DNA from: Planctomycetota bacterium
GTDB taxonomy: Bacteria > Planctomycetota > B15-G4 > JADJEK01
NCBI GenBank assembly: GCA_016709145.1
Contig: JADJEK010000002.1
Location: 434,001 to 498,000, forward strand
Length of the DNA stretch: 64,000 bases
Direction of reading: 5' to 3'
The notes under the pieces are model-generated. The model searched no databases. It was not told the DNA's origin and saw only the letters and a list, made by a program, of their open reading frames with translations. Both the position numbers and the translations under genes were made by a program. Positions 8,804 through 20,046 of this stretch are shown here, piece after piece. Positions within the stretch are counted from its first letter, which is position 1. Each line of letters opens with the position of its first letter.

Positions 8804-10060
8804 ATGACGCACGCTCCGATCGATCGATCGACCGCTTCCCCGTTCCTTGGCCTCCTGCGCTCGCCAGCAGGCGGCGGCGTGCTCTTGTTGCTCGCCACGG
8901 CACTCGCGATCGTCAGCGAGAACTCCGGGTTCGCGCCGCTCTACGACGCATTCCTGACCACGCCGATGGTGATCCGGATCGGCGCGCTGGAGCTCGCGAA
9001 GCCGCTCTTGCTGTGGATCAACGACGGCCTCATGGCCGTGTTCTTCGTCCTGGTCGGTCTCGAGATCAAACGCGAGGTCTTGCTCGGCGAATTGCGTACG
9101 TCCGATCGCGCCGCGCTGCCCGCGTTCGCTGCGCTCGGCGGAATGCTCGTGCCGTGTGCGGTGTTCGCATGGATCACGCGCCACGCACCCGACGTGAGTC
9201 GCGGCTTCGCGATCCCGGCGGCGACCGACATCGCATTCGCCCTCGGCATCCTCGCGATGCTCGGGTCGCGCGTGCCGCGCGAACTCAAAGTGTTCCTGAC
9301 CGCATTCGCGATCCTCGACGACCTCGGCGCCATCGTGTTGATCGCGTCCGTCTACACCGAGGACCTCTCGCGCGTGGCGCTGGCGTGGGCAGCCGGCTTC
9401 GCGGTCCTGCTGTTCGTGTTCCAGCGCGTCGGCGTGCGCCGCATCGCACCGTACGTGGTGCTCGGCGTCGCGATGTGGATCTGCGTGCTGAAGTCGGGAG
9501 TCCATGCCACGCTCGCGGGCGTCGTGTTCGCGTGTGCCTTGCCACTGCGCGGTCCCGAAGGACCGGATCGATCCCTGGCCGCGCGCGCCGAACATGCGCT
9601 CGAACCGTGGGTGAAGTACGCGATCCTGCCGTTGTTCGCGTTCGCGAACGCAGGGCTCGCGCTCGACGGGATCGACGCCGCCGCGCTGACGGAGCCGCTC
9701 GTGCTCGGCATCGCGCTCGGCTTGTTCGTCGGGAAGGCGATCGGCCTGTTCGTGCCGGTCTGGATCGCGGGACACACGCGCTTCATCCACCGCCCCGCGG
9801 GCATTCCCCTCGGTCAGTGGTTCGGCACCTGCCTGCTCGGCGGCGTCGGCTTCACGATGAGCCTGTTCATCGGCGGGCTCGCGTTCGAGGACCCCGACCG
9901 ACTGCGCGCGATCCGCCTCGGCGTGCTGATCGGTTCAGCGTGCTCCGCGCTCGCGGGCGTCGCCGTGCTGTTCGCGTTCACTCCCCGCTCTGGAGGATCT
10001 GGAACGACAGCGACGACGCATGCGACTTCGACCGATGCACCCGATGCGTCGCCGCGATGA
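8804..10060 (+). CDS. nhaA: Na+/H+ antiporter NhaA
   Basis: The 418-residue protein has about twelve hydrophobic helices. It shows the NhaA signature residues: Asp142 in PAATDIAFALGI, and the ion-binding pair Asp172-Asp173 in FAILDDLGAIVL, equivalent to E. coli Asp133, Asp163 and Asp164. WINDGLMAVFFVLVGLEIKR and GVGFTMSLFIGGLAF are also conserved. It exchanges cytoplasmic Na+ for periplasmic protons at the inner membrane, serving pH and salt homeostasis. The ATG at 8804 is chosen because the upstream frame encodes non-membrane, Arg-rich residues. Its last 83 bases overlap the end of the convergent CocE-type hydrolase gene, encoding a Thr/Ser-rich tail beyond the usual NhaA end. Confidence 0.95.
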   Translation: MTHAPIDRSTASPFLGLLRSPAGGGVLLLLATALAIVSENSGFAPLYDAFLTTPMVIRIGALELAKPLLLWINDGLMAVFFVLVGLEIKREVLLGELRTSDRAALPAFAALGGMLVPCAVFAWITRHAPDVSRGFAIPAATDIAFALGILAMLGSRVPRELKVFLTAFAILDDLGAIVLIASVYTEDLSRVALAWAAGFAVLLFVFQRVGVRRIAPYVVLGVAMWICVLKSGVHATLAGVVFACALPLRGPEGPDRSLAARAEHALEPWVKYAILPLFAFANAGLALDGIDAAALTEPLVLGIALGLFVGKAIGLFVPVWIAGHTRFIHRPAGIPLGQWFGTCLLGGVGFTMSLFIGGLAFEDPDRLRAIRLGVLIGSACSALAGVAVLFAFTPRSGGSGTTATTHATSTDAPDASPR

Positions 10061-11861
10061 AGTCCTGTTCGCGCGCGTTCCAGATGTTGTCGACCCACGA
10101 CTGCGGGTTGCGGTCGATGAGCGGCAACCAAGTGCTCTGCACTTGGACCTGGATGCGATGGCCACGCTTGAACGTGTGGCAGACGTCTTGCAGCGGCACG
10201 GCGACGCGCGTCACCTCGCCCGGTACGAAGGGCTTGGGCTTCGCGTAGCTGTCGCGGAAGCGGCCGCGGAACGTCTCGCTGCGCACGAGCATGTGGTAGT
10301 TGCTCCAGCGCGCGTCGTCGACGATCGCCGTGCGCTCGGGCTCGATCTCGCCCGGGAAGACGTCGACGAGCTTCACGATCCAATCCGCATCCTGGCCGGT
10401 CGTCGACACCGCGAGGTCCGCCAGCAGCGGCCCGAGGATCGTGACGTCCTCGTCGAGGATCGGCGTCGACCAGGTCAGCACGTCGGGGCGGCGGGCGGCG
10501 AATCGCTGATCGGCGGTCATGTACTCGGGGGACATCCCGATCGAGACCTCTTCGCTGAGCGGCACGGGCTTGGCCGGATCGGAGACGAACGCGTCCGCCG
10601 CATCGGGCGCGGTGGGTGGCTGCACGCCGAGCATCGCGTTCTCGGACATGAAATACGCGCGTTGTGCAGTCGATTCGGGCGGCCACGTCGTGAACGTGCG
10701 CCACGCGTTCGTGCCGGTGTCGAACACGGTCGCTTCGGGCAGTTCGATCGAGCCGTCGCCGCGCAGGTGCGATTCGAAGAACGGCAGCTCGAGCGTCTCG
10801 CGGTAGTACACGGACGTCGGCGCACCGAAGCGCGCGTGCCCGAGTTGATCGCCGTCGCCGCGCGCCCAGCCACCATGGCGCCACGGACCCATCACGAGCA
10901 CGTTGTCGACCGTCGGGTTCTCGCGTTCGACCGTGCGGTAGATCTGCAGCGGACCGTAGAGGTCTTCGGCGTCGAACAGTCCGCCGACCGTCATCACCGC
11001 CGGTGCGACGCGATGCAGGTGCGGCAGCAGATTGCGCTCGGCCCAGAACGCGTCGTAGTTCGGGTGCTCGGCGAGGTCGCGCCAGAACGCGACGTTGCCG
11101 CGCATGTGGAGCTCTTCCGCGCGCGCCAACGGACCGAGGTCCAGGAAGAACTGGTACCCGTCCTTGGTGCGGTGTTCGAACTTCGGGCCGCGTTCGGTGG
11201 TGGGTTCCGGCCGCGGCTGTCCGAACGACACCAGGAAGTTGAACGCGTGCGCGATGAAGAACGCACCGTGGTGGTGGAAGTCGTCGAACCACCAATCGGC
11301 GATCGGCGCCTGCGGTGAAACCGCCTTCAACGCCGGATGCGCGTCGATCATGCCGGCGGCGGCGTAGAAGCCCGGGTACGAGATTCCCCACATGCCGACC
11401 CGGCCGTTGTGGTTCTGCACGTTCTTCAACAGCCACTCGATCGTGTCGTAGGCGTCGCTGCTCTCGTCGACCACCGTCGGATCGGTCTTGTTCGCGCGAT
11501 GAGGCGTCATGTTGACGAACGTGCCCTCCGACATGCAGCGCCCACGCACGTCCTGGTGCACGAACACGTAGTGCTTGTCGTGGAACAGCTTGCTCGGGCC
11601 GAGCGTCGTCTTGAACTCCTCGGCCCCGTACGGACCGACGCCGTACGGCGTGCGGTTCATCAAGATCGGCGCGGGCGTGCTGGTGTCCTTTGGTTCATAG
11701 ATGACCGTGAACAGCTTCACGCCGTCGCGCATCGGCACGAGTTCTTCGCGCTTCGTGAAATGCGCGCGCAGGTCGAACTCGTCTTCGACCCGCGCGGAAG
11801 CACAGGCCGCGAACACCAGCGCCACGACGAACGTCGCACCGCATCGCAAGGAACCACGCAT
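9978..11861 (-). CDS. CocE/NonD family hydrolase, exported
   Basis: The 627-residue protein begins with a signal sequence ending FAAC (residue 20); it may be a lipoprotein, or be cut after ASA by signal peptidase I. Residues about 35-330 form an alpha/beta-hydrolase with conserved DGVKLFTVIYEP, PILMNRTPYG, FVHQDVRGR and the nucleophile elbow GISYPG (Ser161). The C-terminal third resembles the jelly-roll domain of the X-Pro dipeptidyl-peptidase/CocE (S15) family. Members hydrolyse esters or acyl peptides, and the substrate cannot be read from the sequence. GGAG lies 7 bases before the ATG. The NsrR-type regulator gene ends 29 bases upstream on the same strand, suggesting co-transcription. Confidence 0.88.
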   Translation of the reverse strand: MRGSLRCGATFVVALVFAACASARVEDEFDLRAHFTKREELVPMRDGVKLFTVIYEPKDTSTPAPILMNRTPYGVGPYGAEEFKTTLGPSKLFHDKHYVFVHQDVRGRCMSEGTFVNMTPHRANKTDPTVVDESSDAYDTIEWLLKNVQNHNGRVGMWGISYPGFYAAAGMIDAHPALKAVSPQAPIADWWFDDFHHHGAFFIAHAFNFLVSFGQPRPEPTTERGPKFEHRTKDGYQFFLDLGPLARAEELHMRGNVAFWRDLAEHPNYDAFWAERNLLPHLHRVAPAVMTVGGLFDAEDLYGPLQIYRTVERENPTVDNVLVMGPWRHGGWARGDGDQLGHARFGAPTSVYYRETLELPFFESHLRGDGSIELPEATVFDTGTNAWRTFTTWPPESTAQRAYFMSENAMLGVQPPTAPDAADAFVSDPAKPVPLSEEVSIGMSPEYMTADQRFAARRPDVLTWSTPILDEDVTILGPLLADLAVSTTGQDADWIVKLVDVFPGEIEPERTAIVDDARWSNYHMLVRSETFRGRFRDSYAKPKPFVPGEVTRVAVPLQDVCHTFKRGHRIQVQVQSTWLPLIDRNPQSWVDNIWNAREQDFIAATHRVHRSKSHASSLSFQILQSGE

Positions 11862-11890
11862 GGAAGTCTCCAGGGCGAAGCGCCCGCCGA

Positions 11891-12328
11891 TCAACGGCGC
11901 GGGGCGAGCAGATGTTTGAGCGCGGTCTTCGGCTTCAGCAGGTCTTGCAACGTGACGCCGTCGAGCGTCTGCATGAAACGCTCGAGTCCGGTCGCGAGCG
12001 TGTCCATCAATCGACACGCGGGTATGATCGCGCAGCGGTTCTGGCGCGGATCGAAGCACTCGAGCAGGACGAAGCCGGGCTCGGTCGCGCGTACGACGTC
12101 GCCGACGCGGATGTCCTTCGGCTCGCGCGCCAGGCGAATGCCGCCCTTGCGGCCACGCACGTTGTCGAGGAATCCGAGGCGGCCGAGCTGGTGCACGACC
12201 TTGACGATGTGGTTGCGCGAAATGCGGTAGGCGTCGCTCACTTCCTGGATCGAGACCAGGCGCTCACGATGGACGCCGACGAAGATCAGGACGCGAAGCG
12301 AATAGTCCGTGAAACGAGTGAGGTTCAT
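11891..12328 (-). CDS. Rrf2 family regulator, NsrR-type
   Basis: The 145-residue protein starts MNLTRFTDYSLRVLIFVGVH, typical of NsrR, with a winged helix-turn-helix (about 10-65, including YRISRNHIVKVVHQL). Three cysteines, Cys91, Cys99 and Cys105 (ECFDPRQNRCAIIPACRL), match the cluster-binding spacing of NsrR proteins, which hold a [4Fe-4S] or [2Fe-2S] cluster and release DNA on reaction with nitric oxide. A nitric-oxide-responsive repressor is therefore likely. No nitric oxide dioxygenase, nitrite reductase or hybrid-cluster gene is in the window; the next gene in the same direction is the CocE-type hydrolase, so that gene may be a target or merely a neighbour. Confidence 0.88.
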   Translation of the reverse strand: MNLTRFTDYSLRVLIFVGVHRERLVSIQEVSDAYRISRNHIVKVVHQLGRLGFLDNVRGRKGGIRLAREPKDIRVGDVVRATEPGFVLLECFDPRQNRCAIIPACRLMDTLATGLERFMQTLDGVTLQDLLKPKTALKHLLAPRR

Positions 12329-12346
12329 GCGTCGAGCACGACGGCA

Positions 12347-12964
12347 TCAGGACAACGCTCCGATGGCCGCGAGTGCGTTCGCGAGATCGGCATCGGCTAG
12401 GCCGCTGTTGTCCCTCATCGCCTGCACGAATCCTTCCTTGGGTGTGGCGGAATCGGGAGCATCGAGCGCCGCACGCACGCAGCGCGGATGGACGTTGATC
12501 GGACCCGAGCGGGTCTGGTTGTAGAACTCGACGTTGCGCAGCACGATCACGCGCCAATCGCCTTCGGCGATGAGTTGATCGCAGACGCGGCACTTCGAAC
12601 GGCCGGTCTTCGCGCGCTCGACGTACGGAGCTTCTTTCTTCTTGGCCTTCTTCTTCTCTTCGACCTCGAGGTTCTGCTTGAGCTCGTTGAGCGGCGGCAG
12701 TTCCGGATCGAAAAGCTTCGGCGCCTCATCGTACGCCTGGACGACGTCGTCGAAACGTCGCCGCGCCGCGCACGAGAGGTGGTGCCACAGGTAACCGGGT
12801 CCGAACGGACCTTCGATCAGGACGCCGAGCCGGAACTTGTCCTTCTGGATCGGCTTCTTGCAGGCCTTGCAGCTCGAGCGTGACGAGCGGGCGCGCTCGA
12901 GCACGAGGGGGGCCTTGGGGGCGTCTGCGGACGGATTGCCGGTGGGTTCGTTGGTTTCGGTCAT
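12347..12964 (-). CDS. Protein with two PARP-type zinc fingers
   Basis: The predicted protein has 205 residues from the ATG at 12964. A longer frame to 13054 exists but leaves only 12 bases before the divergent regulator gene. Two similar modules are visible. The first has Cys32, Cys35, His62 and Cys65 (C-x2-C-x26-H-x2-C). The second has Cys125, Cys128, His159 and Cys162 (C-x2-C-x30-H-x2-C). Each is preceded by ERA(R/K)(S/T)xRSxC, as in the zinc fingers by which eukaryotic PARP-1 and DNA ligase III recognise DNA breaks. A Lys/Glu-rich linker (about 100-112) joins them. No catalytic domain is present. A DNA-end or nick-binding role is inferred only from the fold. Confidence 0.75.
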   Translation of the reverse strand: MTETNEPTGNPSADAPKAPLVLERARSSRSSCKACKKPIQKDKFRLGVLIEGPFGPGYLWHHLSCAARRRFDDVVQAYDEAPKLFDPELPPLNELKQNLEVEEKKKAKKKEAPYVERAKTGRSKCRVCDQLIAEGDWRVIVLRNVEFYNQTRSGPINVHPRCVRAALDAPDSATPKEGFVQAMRDNSGLADADLANALAAIGALS

Positions 12965-13019
12965 GGCGGGTACGAGCCTAGCAGCCGGGCGCGGCCTGTC
13001 CTTCTCTAGATTTGGCCGC

Positions 13020-13048
13020 TTGACAGTTGCGGGCCCTCGGTCATTCTT
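13020..13048 (+). promoter_or_regulatory. Candidate promoter for the ArsR-methyltransferase/metH pair
   Basis: A perfect TTGACA at 13020-13025 is followed after 17 bases by ATTCTT at 13043-13048, a weak -10 match, 18 bases before the ATG at 13067. It is the only consensus -35 I noticed near a start in this window. The downstream regulator might bind here to control itself and metH. I found no obvious palindrome to name as operator. Confidence 0.35.
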
Positions 13049-13066
13049 GGCCATTCGTCCATCCGC

Positions 13067-14036
13067 ATGAACGAATCAAAGCCCGTCAACCTCAGTCAAG
13101 CTTCGGACCTCGCCCGCACATTCGGCGACGAGAACCGCCTTCGCCTGCTCGCGCTCTTGGCCGAGGAGGAGTTGTCGGTCGCGGAGCTCACGCGCATCAC
13201 GCGCTTGGCCCAATCGCGCGTTTCGACCCATTTGGCGCGCCTGAAGGAGGCGGGCTTGCTGGCCGACCGCCGCAAGGCCACCTCGACGCTGTACCGCCTG
13301 AAGAACGGCTCGATGCCCGAGGCCGCGCGCCGCATGCTCGACCTGCTGCGCGCCACGGCCGACGCCGCGTTGGACGACGATCGGGCCCGTTTGCGCGATG
13401 TCATCGCGGAACGCGCGGGACCCGAAGCGCCGAGCTGGGCCGAATCGGTCGCGGGAGCCATGGATCGGCACTATTCCCCGGGCCGCACCTGGGAGGCGAC
13501 GGCCTGGGGGACGCTCGGGCTCGCGCGGCTCGGGCACGTGCTCGACATCGCGTCGGGCGACGGCGTCATCGCGCAATTGTTGGTGCCGCGGGCGCGCTCG
13601 GTCACGTGCCTCGACGTCAGCGCGAAGGTCGCGGCGGCGGGGCGCCGACGTCTGGCGGCCTACGCGCCCCGCGTGCGTTTCACGCAGGGCGACATGCACG
13701 CGCTGCCGTTCCGTACGGCGTCGTTCGACCAAGTCGTCCTCATGCATGCGCTGACCTACGCCGCGACGCCCGACGCCGTGCTGCGTGAAGCGGCTCGCGT
13801 CCTGCGTCCCGGCGGCACGTTGGTCGGCGCGACGCTCAAGAAACACGCGCATCACGCCGACGTGGAGCCGTACGACCACGTCTGGCTCGGATTCGACCCG
13901 TCCGATCTCGAAGCGCGCCTGCGCGCCGCGGGATTCGCGGTCGAACTGTGCGCGGTGACGTCGCGCGAGCCGAAGAAGCCCCATTTCGAAGTCATCACGA
14001 TCCACGCCCGCATTCCCCACGATCCCGAGGCATTCC

Positions 14037-14050
<14 letters not shown>
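13067..14050 (+). CDS. ArsR-family regulator fused to a SAM-methyltransferase domain (SahR-like)
   Basis: The product has 327 residues. Residues about 8-95 form an ArsR winged helix-turn-helix (LRLLALLAEEELSVAELTRI, then QSRVSTHLARLKEAGLL). Residues about 140-310 form a Rossmann methyltransferase domain with motif I (VLDIASGDGVIAQLL) and a post-I Asp (VTCLDVSAK). This architecture is that of SahR, the S-adenosylhomocysteine-responsive repressor of methionine-cycle genes described in Proteobacteria. The gene overlaps the start of metH by 14 bases, which strongly supports a role in controlling methionine or SAM recycling. Whether the domain methylates anything or only senses SAM/SAH is not visible. 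No metal-binding Cys pair of the classic ArsR type is apparent in the helix-turn-helix. Confidence 0.85.
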
Positions 14051-17741
<3,691 letters not shown>

Positions 17742-17924
17742 GCCGATCCTGAAGGCACGACGAGCCCGCTTCACTCCGAGCGCTTGCGTCCGGCCAGCCG
17801 GACGAGATTGCCGCCGGCGTTCTTGTCCGGGTGCGCGGGGCACTCCGGTCCATGGGGGTCGGCCTGGACGGGACGATGGCGACTTCCATCGGGGCCGCGT
17901 ACGCTCGCGCCCGGAGGAAGGCCC

Positions 17925-19985
17925 ATGCGTTTCACGTGTTTCGCCATCGTCGCGGCGCTGTCCGCGAGTTCCGCGCACGCTCAGTTCGGGAGCCTGCCGT
18001 GGACATTGAAGGGTGAGCCGAACGGGATCGCGACGATCTCGGCGGCTGGCATCCACATCGTCACGTCCAACGTCAGTCCGTGCGTGGCACCGCAGGGCGG
18101 GCTGACGTACTTCGAAGCGATCGCGCCGCTGAGCGGCACCGTGAAGGTGCGCCTCGACTTCGTGAACCAGGACACCTGGGGACAGCCGGAGGTGTTCGAG
18201 AACGCCGTGGTCCTCGTCAACGGCGTCGTGACGTTCGTGACGCCACTCGGGGCCGGGCCACTGAACGACACGCATGCCGACGTGAGCTTCCACGTCGATG
18301 CGGGCGATGCGTTCGGGCTCGGAGCGTGGGGCGTGGCGTGCAACGGCGGGCCGAGCATCACCGACTTCACGTTGTTCACGTTCACTCCGGACGCTCTGCC
18401 CGCACTTGGAGATCCGACGCTCTACGCACGCTTCGGCAAGAAGAACGAAGCGTTCGGCACGGCGGTGGCCGGCGCCGACGTCGACGGTGACGGGCTGGCC
18501 GAATCGATCGTCGGAGCACCGCAAGCTCCGGGCGGCGGTGCGGTCTATGTGTACTCGGGCCTCACGGGGACTCAGCTCTACGTCCTGCCTTCGCCGCAGC
18601 CGGGCAGCTCGTTCGGCGCTGCCGTCGCCAATCTCGGAGACGTGGATCAGGACGGCTGCGACGATCTCGCCATCGGAGCGCCGCTGTGGACGAGCGCGGG
18701 TCAGGCGGTCGGTGCGGTGTTCGCTCGATCCGGCCAGACGGGCACGCCGCTGTGGCAGCGATCTGGGCCCGGCGCCGATGACCAGTTCGGTCAGTGCGTC
18801 GCGAACGCCGGAGACGTCGACGGCGACGGCACGAACGACGTCATCACCGGCGCCCCTGGTTTTGGATTCGCGACCGCGCACGTCTTCTCCGGGGCGACCG
18901 GCGCTCCCCGGTTCACGTTGCAGCCACCGACGAGCAGTCCGAACAGCTTCTTCGGCTTCGCGGTATCGACCGCGGCCGATGCGAACGCCGATGGGTTCGA
19001 CGACGTCGCGGTCGGCGCGGTCTTCGACAACGCGGGGACCCCACAGGGCGGCAGCGTGCGCGTGTTCTCGTCGGCGACGCAGCAAGTCCTGACCACCGTC
19101 TACGGATCGGTGGGCGCGTCGTTCGGCGGGTCGATCGCGACCGCGGGCGATCTGGATCACGACGGCGTCATCGACCTGATCGCGTGTTCGAAGACGCAGA
19201 CGATCGCGCAGGGGGCCGTGAAGGTGTTCTCGGCCGCATCGGGACTGTCGTTGCTCGATCTCAGCACCAGCCCGTCCGGCGCTCTCCGCGTCAACAGCGT
19301 CGGAGCGACCGACGACGTAGACAGCGATGGCACACCAGACGTGCTGCTCGCACTGGTGAGCGCCGCAGGCTCGGCGCGCGTCATGTCGGGCGCCACGGGC
19401 GGCGAGATCCTGTCCATTCCGATCTCGCCGCCGGGTTTCACGTCGACCATGTCCTTCAGTCTGCGCGCGATGGGGATCCCCGACGTCAACGGCGACGGAA
19501 TCGGCGACGTGGTCGTCGGATCCAAGGAGAACTTCGACTCGCAGGTCAACCCCGGCCAGTTCGGTTACGGACGCGTGCTGGTCGCATCCGCGTGGTGTTC
19601 CGCGGCCTCGAACATCGGGACGAGCTGCACCGCGACGACCGGATCGACTCCGCGGCTCGAAGCCGGCAGCTGCATCGCGCGCGGTGCGACCACCGAACTG
19701 CGCGTGCTGGACGGTGATGGCGGCGCTCTGACGCTGCTCGCGTTCGCGACGCAATCGAGCGTGACGCCGCTGGGTCTCGGCTGCTCCGCGTATCTGACGG
19801 CGCCGATGTTCGTGTTCTCGATCCAAGCGCTGCCGGGTCTCGGCGTCGGCCACGGCGCGTTGTCCATCGTCGCGACCCTGCCGCCGATCGGGCCATACGC
19901 GTTGTATCTGCAGGCATTCATGAGCGATCCGGCGCATCCGGCCGGTTTCGTCGCCACGAACGCCGTGAAGCTCGACGTGAATTGA
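17925..19985 (+). CDS. Secreted FG-GAP beta-propeller protein (copy 1)
   Basis: The 686-residue protein starts at an ATG 6 bases after a strong GGAGGA. A signal peptide (SSAHA-Q) cleaves near residue 19. An N-terminal beta-sandwich region (about 20-160) is followed by seven repeats with the Ca-binding loop D-x-D-x-D-G-x-x-D and a following hydrophobic (A/V)xG(A/S) strand, for example DVDGDGLAESIVGAP and DVDGDGTNDVITGAP. Seven FG-GAP blades form an integrin-alpha-like propeller. The last 125 residues form a Cys-containing beta domain ending PAGFVATNAVKLDVN, shared with the genes at 20047 and 35075. The role is unknown; surface adhesion or binding is a guess. It is a tandem paralogue of the next gene. 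Confidence 0.85.
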   Translation: MRFTCFAIVAALSASSAHAQFGSLPWTLKGEPNGIATISAAGIHIVTSNVSPCVAPQGGLTYFEAIAPLSGTVKVRLDFVNQDTWGQPEVFENAVVLVNGVVTFVTPLGAGPLNDTHADVSFHVDAGDAFGLGAWGVACNGGPSITDFTLFTFTPDALPALGDPTLYARFGKKNEAFGTAVAGADVDGDGLAESIVGAPQAPGGGAVYVYSGLTGTQLYVLPSPQPGSSFGAAVANLGDVDQDGCDDLAIGAPLWTSAGQAVGAVFARSGQTGTPLWQRSGPGADDQFGQCVANAGDVDGDGTNDVITGAPGFGFATAHVFSGATGAPRFTLQPPTSSPNSFFGFAVSTAADANADGFDDVAVGAVFDNAGTPQGGSVRVFSSATQQVLTTVYGSVGASFGGSIATAGDLDHDGVIDLIACSKTQTIAQGAVKVFSAASGLSLLDLSTSPSGALRVNSVGATDDVDSDGTPDVLLALVSAAGSARVMSGATGGEILSIPISPPGFTSTMSFSLRAMGIPDVNGDGIGDVVVGSKENFDSQVNPGQFGYGRVLVASAWCSAASNIGTSCTATTGSTPRLEAGSCIARGATTELRVLDGDGGALTLLAFATQSSVTPLGLGCSAYLTAPMFVFSIQALPGLGVGHGALSIVATLPPIGPYALYLQAFMSDPAHPAGFVATNAVKLDVN

Positions 19986-20046
19986 CGCCACGACGCGCGG
20001 CGCGTCACGATCCGCCCGGCAGAGTTCCGAGTCCGGGAGAAGTCGC

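Noticed and set aside
12965..13066. SAH, SAM or cobalamin riboswitch upstream of the regulator/metH pair
   Set aside because: The 102-base region is too short for a cobalamin aptamer and shows no conserved core of the others; regulation by the SahR-like protein is a better explanation.
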